Below, one piece after another: positions 19,988 to 28,287 of a stretch of 42,846 nt of DNA. The position numbers and the translations under genes are program-made. The notes beneath the pieces are model-generated. The model was not told the origin of the DNA, ran no database searches, and saw only the letters and a list, made by a program, of their open reading frames with translations. The DNA comes from Candidatus Saccharimonadota bacterium (GTDB lineage Bacteria; Patescibacteriota; Saccharimonadia; Saccharimonadales; UBA10212). The stretch covers positions 1 to 42,846 of the forward strand of contig JACPKG010000021.1 in assembly GCA_016187175.1 (NCBI GenBank), written 5' to 3'. The stretch's first letter is position 1, and the number at the start of each line of letters is the position of its first letter.

Positions 19988-22621
19988 TTGTTGAGACTAA
20001 AACTAAACACTAAGCTATTGAAACGTATGCTGGGCGATCCCCAAGCTGCGACTATTAAACGTCTGAGAAAACGCGTTAATGAGGTTAATACTTTTACTGA
20101 GAAGTATCAAAAAATGTCCGATGTCCAGCTAAAGCGTCAGACGGCCGAGTTTAAAGACCGCTTACAAAAAGGCGAAGGCTTGGATAAGATTTTGCCAGAG
20201 GCTTTTGCCGCCGTACGCGAAGCCGCTACCCGAACACTAAAGCAACGCCACTTCGATGTCCAGTTGATCGGAGGCATGGTGCTGCACGAAAGCGGCGTGG
20301 CCGAAATGAAGACAGGTGAAGGCAAAACCTTAGTTGCCACGTTGCCGGTTTATCTGAATGCTTTGGAAGGCAAGGGTGTACACGTGGTAACAGTCAACGA
20401 CTACCTGGCTCAGCGTGACGCCGGCTGGATGGGACAGATTTATGATTTCCTGGGTATGAGCGTGGGTGTGATTATTCCGGAAGAGTCCTACATTTACGAC
20501 CCAAGCTACGAGAATAAAGAGCACTTTGATGAACGCTTTAGACATCTGCGACCAGCCAACCGTCAGGAGGCCTATCAGGCTGACGTAACCTACGGCACCA
20601 ACAACGAATTCGGCTTTGATTATCTGCGTGACCATATGGTGCGCGAAGTGCAACAGCTGCGCCAACGCGACCTGCATTATGCCATCGTTGACGAAGTCGA
20701 CTCCATTTTGATTGACGAAGCCCGCACGCCATTAATTATCAGCGCGCCGTCGGTTACCAGCGGTACAGCTTACGACCAGTTTGCTCGCGTAGTGCGTCAG
20801 CTTAAAGAGCAAGACCATTTTGAAAAAGACGAAAAGCGCCGCAGCGTTGTCCTAACGGATGCTGGAGTTGAGTTTGTCGAAAAGATTCTGGGCATCGAAA
20901 ATCTTTATTCCACCGATAATCTGCGTACCATTTACCATCTGGAACAAGCGCTGAAAGCTCAAGTTTTATTTCACCGTGACAAAGATTATGTGGTGACCCA
21001 AGAGGGCGAGATAGTAATTGTTGATGACTTTACCGGACGCCTGCTGCGCGGCCGGCGTTACAATGAAGGTTTGCACCAGGCGATTGAAGCTAAAGAAGGC
21101 GTGGAAGTCCAAGAAGAATCAATGACCTTAGCCACCATTTCTTTCCAAAACTACTTCCGTCTTTATAAAAAACTGTCTGGTATGACCGGAACGGCCATGA
21201 CTGAAAGCGAGGAATTTCACCAGATTTATAAACTTAACGTCGTCGAAGTACCAACCAATCAACCAATGATCCGCCAAGACTTGCCGGACCGTATTTATAA
21301 ATCCGAGGCTGGCAAAATGCGCGCTATCACTCGTGAAGTAGCCGAGCTACAAAAAAAAGGTCAACCCATACTGATTGGCACCGTCAGTGTCGAAAAAAAC
21401 GAATTGCTAAGCTCACTGCTTAAAAAAGCCAACATCCCGCACGAAGTTCTAAATGCCAAGAATAACGAACGAGAAGCGGCCATCGTGGCTAAAGCAGGTC
21501 AAAAAGGCGCCGTTACACTAGCCACTAACATTGCTGGTCGTGGTACGGACATTGTACTAGGCAAGGGTGTGACCGATCTGGATGGACTTTTTGTACTGGG
21601 CTCCGAACGCCATGAATCGCGCCGGATAGATAACCAGCTTCGTGGCCGAGCTGGACGCCAAGGCGATCCTGGCACCACTCAGTTTTATGTGTCTTGCCAA
21701 GACGACTTGATGAGAATTTATGGCGGAGACAAGATAGCAGCGGTCATGGACCGCCTACGGGTAGATGAAGATACCCCCATCCAAAGCCGGATGATCACCA
21801 AAAGCCTTGAGGGTGCTCAAAAAAAAGTGGAGGGCTTTAACTTTGATGCTCGCAAAAACGTTGTTAAATATGACGACGTCATGAACCGTCACCGGAAGGC
21901 TATTTACGCCGTTCGGCACGAAGTTTTACGGGCCGAGGACATTAGCCCTCGGATCAAAAAATTCATTGCCGAGGAGGCCGAATTTCTAGCCAACCACCCC
22001 GACTCGCTAAGTGAAAACTTCGAAGCTATATTAACCGAAGTATTTCCATTGGATGAACCAACTCTAGACAAATTGTTTGACACCGAAGCTACTCAGTTCC
22101 AAGCGGCATTAGAAGATGTTGCCACCGAGCTGTATAGGCAGCAGGAAAAAAGCTTTAGCGCCGATTTAATGCGTAAGGTCGAACGCGATGTTTATCTTCA
22201 GCTACTTGATACACTTTGGATGCAGCATTTGGAAAACATGGACCATCTGCGAGAAGGTATCCACTGGATAAGCGTTGGTCAGCGTGATCCATTAGTAGAA
22301 TATCGCCGTCAGAGCCAACGCATTTTCGATGAGATGCAGTTGACCCTGCGGCATGAAATAGTTCGGGCCATAATGCATGCCCAACCGTTGCCTAAGGAGT
22401 TGGAAGAAGCCGTTGAAACAGACTTGACAAGGGCTGCTCGCGGTGCGGTCGACAACGCTGGCCAAATACTACGCGCTGAACATTACGGTGAATCTGATTT
22501 TAAACCTGCCAAAGATGAGCAGATGGTCCAGGCTAGGCTTCACAACCAGCGTAAAAAAGCCCGCAAGGCCGAGCGCCAACGTAAGCGCAAAGCTACAATC
22601 AAGAAAAAGAAACGGAAATAA
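19988..22621 (+). CDS. secA: Protein translocase ATPase SecA
   Basis: SecA drives proteins through SecYEG with ATP. Diagnostic stretches are FDVQLIGGMVLHESGVAEMK, Walker A in MKTGEGKT, VHVVTVNDYLAQRDA, the DEAD-type VDEVDSILIDEARTPLIIS, ATNIAGRGTDIVLG and LRGRAGRQGDPG. The start is a TTG at 19988, because GGAGG lies eight bases upstream; a TTG at 19973 would put that ribosome-binding site inside the gene. The next codon is also TTG, so the exact start is uncertain by one codon. The C-terminus is a Lys/Arg tail (KKARKAERQRKRKATIKKKK) instead of the zinc-binding SEC-C domain found in many homologues. Confidence 0.95.
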   Translation: MLRLKLNTKLLKRMLGDPQAATIKRLRKRVNEVNTFTEKYQKMSDVQLKRQTAEFKDRLQKGEGLDKILPEAFAAVREAATRTLKQRHFDVQLIGGMVLHESGVAEMKTGEGKTLVATLPVYLNALEGKGVHVVTVNDYLAQRDAGWMGQIYDFLGMSVGVIIPEESYIYDPSYENKEHFDERFRHLRPANRQEAYQADVTYGTNNEFGFDYLRDHMVREVQQLRQRDLHYAIVDEVDSILIDEARTPLIISAPSVTSGTAYDQFARVVRQLKEQDHFEKDEKRRSVVLTDAGVEFVEKILGIENLYSTDNLRTIYHLEQALKAQVLFHRDKDYVVTQEGEIVIVDDFTGRLLRGRRYNEGLHQAIEAKEGVEVQEESMTLATISFQNYFRLYKKLSGMTGTAMTESEEFHQIYKLNVVEVPTNQPMIRQDLPDRIYKSEAGKMRAITREVAELQKKGQPILIGTVSVEKNELLSSLLKKANIPHEVLNAKNNEREAAIVAKAGQKGAVTLATNIAGRGTDIVLGKGVTDLDGLFVLGSERHESRRIDNQLRGRAGRQGDPGTTQFYVSCQDDLMRIYGGDKIAAVMDRLRVDEDTPIQSRMITKSLEGAQKKVEGFNFDARKNVVKYDDVMNRHRKAIYAVRHEVLRAEDISPRIKKFIAEEAEFLANHPDSLSENFEAILTEVFPLDEPTLDKLFDTEATQFQAALEDVATELYRQQEKSFSADLMRKVERDVYLQLLDTLWMQHLENMDHLREGIHWISVGQRDPLVEYRRQSQRIFDEMQLTLRHEIVRAIMHAQPLPKELEEAVETDLTRAARGAVDNAGQILRAEHYGESDFKPAKDEQMVQARLHNQRKKARKAERQRKRKATIKKKKRK

Positions 22622-22640
22622 ATAGCATGCACAAAAATTC

Positions 22641-22702
22641 TCGGGAAGAGCAGCCCGATTCGCCAGTCGGCGGACCGGCGCGATGAGAAACCCTGAAAGG
22701 GT
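22641..22702 (+). promoter_or_regulatory. Structured leader before the M16 peptidase gene
   Basis: Three consecutive hairpins occur in about 60 bases: TCGGG/CCCGA, CGCC/GGCG and ACCCT/AGGGT. They are GC-rich in an otherwise moderate region. The sequence sits between the secA stop and the GGAG ribosome-binding site of the M16 gene. It does not match a riboswitch class I know. A regulatory RNA or processing site is possible. Confidence 0.3.
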
Positions 22703-22723
22703 GTCTTATAAGGCGGAGCCGTT

Positions 22724-24010
22724 ATGAAGCATAGCGTTGCTGAAGTCCAGTTAAAAAACGGCGCCCGGGGCTTGTTAATTGATGTACCCGGAGCGTCAGT
22801 TACGAGCTATGAACTTAACTTCAGGGCTGGCGAATATCTTGTACCACGCAGTAAGTGGGAGACGCCGCACATTATGGAACACGTAGTTTGGGGAGGAGCT
22901 AATAAAGCTTTCCCAAACCGACAGATTTTTCAGGCCGAAGTGAGTAAAAATGGCGCCTACACCAACGCTTACACCAGTTATTATTCGGTGGCCTATGGAG
23001 GCGAAACGGCCGATTTTGAGTGGGACAGGGTCATGTCGTTGCAGTTTAACGCGTTGACTGATCCGCTATTTTTACCAGTCGAATTTGAGGCCGAGTTTGG
23101 CAACATCCGTGATGAGTTAGTTAGTTACACCAACAACTATTTTAGAGTTTTGGCTAGTGAGATGAGCCAAAAGTTTGGCTTCAAAATTGTCACTGATTTT
23201 GAGCGAGTTAATTTAATGCAAAATGTTACCACAGAAGATCTGGTAGATCATTATAAAAAAACACACTTTATGGGTAATCTACGTTTTATCGTTGCTGGTA
23301 ACCTGCGGGGTCGACGGACAGACGTCAAAAGATTACTAGAGCAACTTGATCTGCCAAGAGGCGGGAGTCGCTTCAAGCTGCCTGAGGAAAAAGCTAAAAA
23401 ACCAAAAACACCGACATTCATAACTAATGAGACAGTGCCTAATATCTACCTTATTATCAGCACTCATTTTAACGATATAATCGAACAAAAAGACGACGAC
23501 GCTATGGGCATCGCTCGGATTTTGCTGACCGAAACACTCTATTCGAGGATTTTTGGCCAGGCGCGCGACCGTGGGCTGGTTTACCATGTCAGTTCCGGCC
23601 ACCATATCTCTTCTAAAGTAACGGAGTGGTGGCTGAGCGCCCAGGTGCTGCCAGAGAATGCACCGCCGCTATGCGACATTGTTTTGACGGAGATAAAAAA
23701 AATCAAAGAAAGCGTTATTGCTGAGGCCGAATTGGACAACGCCAAGCAATACGCGCTGGGTTCCTTCCAGCGCTCATTACAGACTGTCCAGAGTGTGGCT
23801 AGCGCTTACTCACGGTACTTTTTTGACGAACATATTGAAGATCTGCGCTCCATGCCAGCCCGTATCAAAGCTATCACGAAGAAGGATATAGCCAGAGCTA
23901 TGAATAAACTTTTTGACCAGAAGTTAGGCGGAGTCGGCGTACTTGGCGGCACCGACCCTAAAATTGCCGAACATTTAAACGACCAACTTCTACCGCTTTG
24001 GCGGAGTTAA
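22724..24010 (+). CDS. M16 family zinc peptidase
   Basis: This is a pitrilysin/processing-peptidase type protein. The inverted zinc motif HxxEH is intact at residues 49-53 (PHIMEHVVWGG), and the downstream acidic zinc ligand is expected in FGNIRDELVSY. A second, non-catalytic domain follows from about residue 225 (VPNIYLIISTHFND, RGLVYHVSSGHH). At 428 residues it is the size of bacterial two-domain M16B proteins. No signal peptide is seen, so it is probably cytoplasmic. Substrates are unknown. The start has GGAG five bases upstream. Confidence 0.9.
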   Translation: MKHSVAEVQLKNGARGLLIDVPGASVTSYELNFRAGEYLVPRSKWETPHIMEHVVWGGANKAFPNRQIFQAEVSKNGAYTNAYTSYYSVAYGGETADFEWDRVMSLQFNALTDPLFLPVEFEAEFGNIRDELVSYTNNYFRVLASEMSQKFGFKIVTDFERVNLMQNVTTEDLVDHYKKTHFMGNLRFIVAGNLRGRRTDVKRLLEQLDLPRGGSRFKLPEEKAKKPKTPTFITNETVPNIYLIISTHFNDIIEQKDDDAMGIARILLTETLYSRIFGQARDRGLVYHVSSGHHISSKVTEWWLSAQVLPENAPPLCDIVLTEIKKIKESVIAEAELDNAKQYALGSFQRSLQTVQSVASAYSRYFFDEHIEDLRSMPARIKAITKKDIARAMNKLFDQKLGGVGVLGGTDPKIAEHLNDQLLPLWRS

Positions 24011-24032
24011 TCGATTTCTAGTTTCGATCGTC

Positions 24033-24038
24033 TATACT
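24033..24038 (+). promoter_or_regulatory. -10 box of prfB
   Basis: TATACT ends seven bases before the prfB ATG and no Shine-Dalgarno sequence is present, so the transcript is predicted to be leaderless. Confidence 0.4.
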
Positions 24039-24045
24039 TGTTTTT

Positions 24046-25125
24046 ATGGAAGAGCTGAAAAAGCGGATCGAGGCGCTTCAAAACGAAGTAAAAAAGGCAG
24101 TCGAGAAAATCGGTTTGACGGCCCTTGAAGCCGAATCAAAAGATTTGAAAGAGCGGATGAGCCGGCCCGAATTTTGGCAGGCTACTGACAAGGCCCAAGA
24201 AGTTAGTAAGCGCGAAGCCGATATAACTCGGCGGGCCGACCCATGGCGCAACCTAAAAAAGGACGTCAGTGAGCTAGGTGAGCTGATTGGACTTAACGAT
24301 CTAAGCCTTCAGGCCGAGCTAGAGACTCGAATCTCGAATCTGGAGTCTCGTTACTCTGAACTGAAGCAGGAACTTCAGTTCACGGGTCCGTTTGACGACC
24401 ACGATGCGTTACTAAGTATCCATGCCGGTGCCGGCGGCACTGATGCTCAGGATTGGGCCCAAATGCTGCTAAGGATGTACACCAGGTGGGCCGAAAGACA
24501 TAAGCTAAAAACTAAAAGCCTAGACTTAGCTTCGGGGGAAGAGGCGGGTATTAAAAGTGCGACTATCAAGATATCAGGGGGTGATTTTGTGTATGGCCAA
24601 TTGGTAGGGGAGCACGGCGTACACAGGCTGGTGCGTCTTAGCCCCTTCAATGCTGACCATTTACGCCAGACCAGTTTTGCCAAAGTTGAAGTCATGCCAG
24701 CGATTGAAAAACCGAGCGAAGCCGAGATTGACGAACAGGATTTAAGAATTGATGTTTTTCGTGCCGGCGGCCGTGGTGGCCAATCTGTCAACACCACTGA
24801 CTCAGCCGTACGTGTCACGCACGTTCCGACAGGCATGACAATTACTATCCAAAATGAGCGGAGTCAGTTACAGAACAAAGAAACCGCTTTAAGTGTGCTC
24901 CGTTCCAAACTAACAGTTCTGCAGCTAGAACAACACGCCAAAAACTTATCTGAACTAAAGGGTCCCAGCCAATCGGCAGAGTGGGGGAACCAAATTCGCA
25001 GCTACGTACTGCATCCGTATAAGCAAGTTAAGGACCTGCGCACCGGCTATGAAACTACTGAGCCCGACAAAGTCTTAGACGGCAATCTAGATCCTCTTAT
25101 CAACGCCTGGCAGCAAAAGCAATAG
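24046..25125 (+). CDS. prfB: Peptide chain release factor 2
   Basis: RF2 ends translation at UGA and UAA. The GGQ motif that triggers hydrolysis is at residues 244-246 (GGRGGQSVNTTDSAVRVTH). The stop-codon recognition tripeptide SPF is at 199-201 (VRLSPFNADH). The core sequence IHAGAGGTDAQDWAQML is characteristic. The gene is one continuous frame: the programmed frameshift (in-frame UGA near codon 26) used by many bacteria is absent. Its presence shows that UGA is read as stop in this genome. Confidence 0.96.
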   Translation: MEELKKRIEALQNEVKKAVEKIGLTALEAESKDLKERMSRPEFWQATDKAQEVSKREADITRRADPWRNLKKDVSELGELIGLNDLSLQAELETRISNLESRYSELKQELQFTGPFDDHDALLSIHAGAGGTDAQDWAQMLLRMYTRWAERHKLKTKSLDLASGEEAGIKSATIKISGGDFVYGQLVGEHGVHRLVRLSPFNADHLRQTSFAKVEVMPAIEKPSEAEIDEQDLRIDVFRAGGRGGQSVNTTDSAVRVTHVPTGMTITIQNERSQLQNKETALSVLRSKLTVLQLEQHAKNLSELKGPSQSAEWGNQIRSYVLHPYKQVKDLRTGYETTEPDKVLDGNLDPLINAWQQKQ

Positions 25126-25133
25126 CTGTTTGA

Positions 25134-25139
25134 TATACT
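25134..25139 (+). promoter_or_regulatory. -10 box of ftsE
   Basis: TATACT ends seven bases before the ftsE ATG with no Shine-Dalgarno sequence between, matching the leaderless pattern. Confidence 0.4.
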
Positions 25140-25146
25140 GGTATCG

Positions 25147-25827
25147 ATGATTCTCCTTGATCGGGTGACAAAAACTTACAATCAAAAAGAGCAGGCGCTG
25201 GAGCGAGTAAGTTTACATGTTGAGCCCAAAGAATTTGTCATTATAGTCGGTCAAAGCGGCGCTGGAAAATCTACTTTATTTAAGCTTTTGACTAGAGAAG
25301 AAAAACCAACCAGTGGCAAAATAATCGTCGGTGGTATGGATTATGACAAACTACGCGACAAGGATATACCATTGCTGCGCCGTAAAATCGGCGTGGTTTT
25401 TCAAGACTTTAAGTTGTTGCCGGCTAAAACTGCCTACGAAAACGTAGCTTTTGCGCTGGAAATCGCCGGGCTGCCGACGGTCGAGATAAAACACACCGTG
25501 CCAAAAGTTTTAGAAGTTGTCGGCCTAAGAGATAAAGCCGATAACTACCCGCGCGAACTTTCGGGCGGCGAAAAACAGCGCGTGGCGATTGCCCGGGCTA
25601 TCGTTCGTCAACCCAAAATCTTAATCGCGGACGAACCGACAGGCAACCTCGACATCAAACACGCCTGGGACGTTATTAAGGTGCTAGAAAAGGTTAATAA
25701 GTTCGGTACGACGGTGCTTTTAACCACTCATAACCAGGAAATTGTTAACTATCTTAAGCGGCGGGTAATAACTATCAAGGACGGCAAAATTATTAGCGAT
25801 AAAGCAGTAGGGCAGTACAAACTATGA
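25147..25827 (+). CDS. ftsE: Cell division ATP-binding protein FtsE
   Basis: FtsE is the cytoplasmic ATPase of the FtsEX complex, which activates cell-wall hydrolases at the division site. Walker A is GQSGAGKST at residues 35-43, the ABC signature is LSGGEKQR, and Walker B is ILIADEPTGNLD. VVFQDFKLLPAKTAYENV is typical of FtsE/LolD-type proteins. The length of 226 residues is normal. The stop overlaps an ATG (ATGA) that opens a 49-codon frame running through a palindromic element to the ftsX start. Confidence 0.93.
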   Translation: MILLDRVTKTYNQKEQALERVSLHVEPKEFVIIVGQSGAGKSTLFKLLTREEKPTSGKIIVGGMDYDKLRDKDIPLLRRKIGVVFQDFKLLPAKTAYENVAFALEIAGLPTVEIKHTVPKVLEVVGLRDKADNYPRELSGGEKQRVAIARAIVRQPKILIADEPTGNLDIKHAWDVIKVLEKVNKFGTTVLLTTHNQEIVNYLKRRVITIKDGKIISDKAVGQYKL

Positions 25828-25973
25828 CTTCGCCATCTCCATTCACGGTTAATCTTTTTGAAAGGTCCGATCTTGCAACAAGCAAAGAGATTTTAGGCAA
25901 AAGCACCAGATTTTACCTATCTTTTTGCAAGGTCGGACCTTTATCACGATATGGCGGCGGAGACGCTTTATGA
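25824..25973 (+). CDS. Possible 49-aa ORF linking ftsE and ftsX
   Basis: The frame begins at an ATG overlapping the ftsE stop and ends at a TGA overlapping the ftsX ATG, so both junctions are ATGA. Most of it is the palindromic element at 25861-25942. It reads MTSPSPFTVNLFERSDL at the start and TRFYLSFCKVGPLSR near the end. Its element-derived part is nearly the same in a second copy at 37569-37648. The product has no known domain. It may matter mainly as a translated bridge that keeps ribosomes moving from ftsE to ftsX. Confidence 0.35.
   Translation: MTSPSPFTVNLFERSDLATSKEILGKSTRFYLSFCKVGPLSRYGGGDAL
25861..25942. repeat. AAGGTCCGACCTT-type palindromic element, copy 1
   Basis: The arms AAAGGTCCGATCTTGCAA (25861-25878) and TTGCAAGGTCGGACCTTT (25925-25942) pair over 18 positions with one G-U. 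The interior contains AAGAGATTTTAGGC and CCAGATTTTACCTATCTTT, shared with copy 4. Each arm end is itself close to the 13-base palindrome AAGGTCCGACCTT. It lies in the ftsE-ftsX spacer. Confidence 0.85.
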
Positions 25974-26944
25974 TTGGCCGCCGCAAAAAAGACCAGTCGG
26001 CGATGAAGCAAGACCACCGTTTTATTACACTTGAACGGATTTTTAAAAACGGCTTTATCAACTTTGGCCGCAACATTTGGCTGGCTATCGCCGCCATTGC
26101 CATGATGGGTATTACGCTGACAATCTTGCTGTTTGCTGTGGTTGCCAACGCAACCTTCAGTCATACCATATCTGAAATTACCAGCCACATCGATGTTTCG
26201 GTTTACTTGAAAGACGACGTTACGGAGCAGCAGCGCAATGAGCTTATAGCGAACTTAAGGAAAATTGATAACGTTCAGGCGGTTGGGTATACGTCTAAAG
26301 AACAAGCTCTTAAAAACTACCGCTCCCAAAATGTCGACAATAAAGAGCTGTTAGCAGCCATTTCTGAAACTGATAATCCACTACCCGCATCATTGGTTAT
26401 TTCGCCCAAAGACCCCAATAGACTGGATACAATTAAAACCTATCTTGATAAGCCAGAAGTCACTGCCTTACAATCTGACCCGACTAGCTACAGCGGTGAC
26501 CGCAAGGCTGCTATCGATAAAATTGCCCAGGCAACAGAGTTTTTCCGCAAGGCCGGTATAGTAGGTATCGCAGTTTTTATTATTATCTCAATGTTGATTA
26601 TCTTTAACACAATCCGCATGACTATATTTAACCGTCGCGACGAAATTACGATCATGCGCCTACTGGGTGCCACTCCGGGTTATATTCGCGGTCCATTTGT
26701 GGTAGAAACAATGCTTTATGGCGTCGTGGCCGCCCTACTTTCACTAGCGGTCTGTTGGGTATTGTTCGCTGTCGCTAGTTCGACTTTGCAGGCCAGCAGC
26801 CTAGGACTTTTAGACATTACATACTCAAGTGATTATTTTCGAAAAAATTTGTGGTTGATTTTAACCACGCAAATTCTGGCTGGTATAATTATAGGTGCCG
26901 CATCTTCCAGCATTGCCGCGCGGCGTTATCTAAGATTGAAATAG
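25970..26944 (+). CDS. ftsX: Cell division protein FtsX
   Basis: FtsX is the membrane partner of FtsE and passes the ATPase signal to a hydrolase outside the cell. The pattern fits: a cytoplasmic start, a first helix (NIWLAIAAIAMMGITLTILL), an extracellular domain of about 115 residues (SHIDVSVYLKDDVTEQQ), then three helices with NTIRMTIFNRRDEITIMRLL and GATPGYIRGPF, the FtsX permease signature. The ATG at 25970 is chosen because GGAG lies seven bases upstream; an in-frame TTG at 25925 lies inside the palindromic arm. The CHAP hydrolase that follows is its likely partner. Confidence 0.92.
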   Translation: MIGRRKKDQSAMKQDHRFITLERIFKNGFINFGRNIWLAIAAIAMMGITLTILLFAVVANATFSHTISEITSHIDVSVYLKDDVTEQQRNELIANLRKIDNVQAVGYTSKEQALKNYRSQNVDNKELLAAISETDNPLPASLVISPKDPNRLDTIKTYLDKPEVTALQSDPTSYSGDRKAAIDKIAQATEFFRKAGIVGIAVFIIISMLIIFNTIRMTIFNRRDEITIMRLLGATPGYIRGPFVVETMLYGVVAALLSLAVCWVLFAVASSTLQASSLGLLDITYSSDYFRKNLWLILTTQILAGIIIGAASSSIAARRYLRLK

Positions 26945-27013
26945 AAACTAGGAATTAGGAAACAGAAACTAGCAAAGGAGCCTACAAATTGCTAACTCCT
27001 AGTTGCTAGTTAC
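26945..27013. repeat. Imperfect inverted repeats in the ftsX-CHAP spacer
   Basis: The spacer is made of AACTAG, AATTAG and AACTAGCAA on the left, and TTGCTAACTCCTAG and TTGCTAGTTA on the right. The two halves pair as a long imperfect hairpin. It could end or process the ftsX transcript. It is one of several spacers that use a single short word in both directions. Confidence 0.4.
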
Positions 27014-27042
27014 TTGACGGAGGTGCTATCATTAATCTGTTA

Positions 27043-28188
27043 ATGCTAAAACAAAAAATCAAAAAAAAGACTATTTTTAAGTCGCAACTTAGAGCCCTTG
27101 TTATTGGAACCGTTTTGAGCATAGGTCTTTTTGCGTCTGGTATCGTTGTGGCTGACCAATTCGATGATCAAATCCGCAGCCTGCAACAACAAAATGATTC
27201 TAACCGCCAAAAAGCCAACCAGTTTGCGGCCCAGGCAGCTAGCTACCAAGACGCAGTGGATAAATTATCTACTCAGATTAACAATATCCGCCAAGCCATT
27301 TTGGATAACCAGCACCAGAGCGACCAGCTGCAAGATCAGATCAACCAACAGCAAGATGAACTGGTCTACCAAAAAGGGGTGTTGGGCAAGAATATTAAGA
27401 CTATGTATTTAGAAGGACAAATCTCAACTCTCGAAATTTTAGCCGCTTCTAAAAACCTGAGTGAGTTTGTAGATAAACAGCAGTACCGTAATACCGTGCA
27501 GACCAAAATCAAGACAACCGTCGAGAAGATTACCCAACTGAAACTAGCGCTACAAGAAAAACAACGCCAAATACAGGTATTGATTAAAGAACAAGAGGCT
27601 CAACAAGCCCAACTAGATGCCGATTTTAGACAGCAGAACGACCTACTGTCCTACTCTGAGGGCCAAAAGACAGCCTATAACCAAGTCATTAAAGATAACC
27701 AAGCTAAAATTAATGAACTTCGTCGTCAGCAGGCCATTGCCAACGCGCGTCTATCCGGCGGCGCCATCAGCGGTCAAGCCTGCGACTCTGCGAATGGTGA
27801 TACTTATCCCGAAAAATGGTGCTTGTTGCCGCGGGATGCTGTACTTGACTCTTGGGGGATGTATAACCGAGAGTGTGTTAGTTACACTGCCTGGAAAGTA
27901 TATGAAAGTGGCCGATATATGCCGTACTGGGGAGGGCGCGGTAACGCCAACCAGTGGGATGATAATGCTCGTGCCTCCGGCATACCGGTTGATACCAGCC
28001 CAAGGGTTGGTGATGTAGGTATAAGTAACTATGGTTATTACGGTCACTCTTTTTATGTGGAAGCAGTCTATGATGATGGCTCAGTTTTTATCAGCGACTA
28101 CAACCAGCAATGGGATGGGGCGTACCGCCACTATGTTATAAGTGCTGAACGGATTGCCGCTAATGACCTGCAGTTTATTCATTTTTGA
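27043..28188 (+). CDS. Secreted coiled-coil CHAP-domain peptidoglycan hydrolase (PcsB-like)
   Basis: An N-terminal signal or anchor helix (ALVIGTVLSIGLFASGIVVA) is followed by a long coiled coil from about residue 35 to 240, rich in Gln, Lys and Asp. A CHAP domain follows, with catalytic C278 in NRECVSYTAWK and H335 in GHSFYVEAVY, plus the final SDYNQQWDGAYRHYVIS. This is the layout of PcsB-type division hydrolases, where the coiled coil docks on FtsX and is opened by FtsE. Its position directly after ftsE-ftsX supports that partnership. A pair of Cys in ACDSANGDTYPEKWC may form a disulfide. Confidence 0.92.
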   Translation: MLKQKIKKKTIFKSQLRALVIGTVLSIGLFASGIVVADQFDDQIRSLQQQNDSNRQKANQFAAQAASYQDAVDKLSTQINNIRQAILDNQHQSDQLQDQINQQQDELVYQKGVLGKNIKTMYLEGQISTLEILAASKNLSEFVDKQQYRNTVQTKIKTTVEKITQLKLALQEKQRQIQVLIKEQEAQQAQLDADFRQQNDLLSYSEGQKTAYNQVIKDNQAKINELRRQQAIANARLSGGAISGQACDSANGDTYPEKWCLLPRDAVLDSWGMYNRECVSYTAWKVYESGRYMPYWGGRGNANQWDDNARASGIPVDTSPRVGDVGISNYGYYGHSFYVEAVYDDGSVFISDYNQQWDGAYRHYVISAERIAANDLQFIHF

Positions 28189-28250
28189 GTTTGATTAAAC
28201 TCGCTTACCAGGATTTTAGTTTGGGGTGCAGGCCAGTTCTACTGGAATGA

Positions 28251-28256
28251 TATAAT
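28251..28256 (+). promoter_or_regulatory. -10 box of ctpA
   Basis: TATAAT lies 31 bases before the ATG and a GAGGA ribosome-binding site stands between them, so this gene has a normal leader, unlike the leaderless ones. The -35 is not clear. Confidence 0.4.
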
Positions 28257-28287
28257 TTGAGCATAAGTAGTTTGAGGAAAAAGACCT

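Noticed and set aside
22641-22715. TPP riboswitch suggested by TGAGA and ACCCT
   Set aside because: The second conserved half of the TPP fold (GAACCTGAT and related bases) is absent, and the downstream gene is a peptidase.
24046-24160. Programmed frameshift in prfB
   Set aside because: The RF2 frame is continuous from the ATG; no in-frame UGA is present near codon 26.
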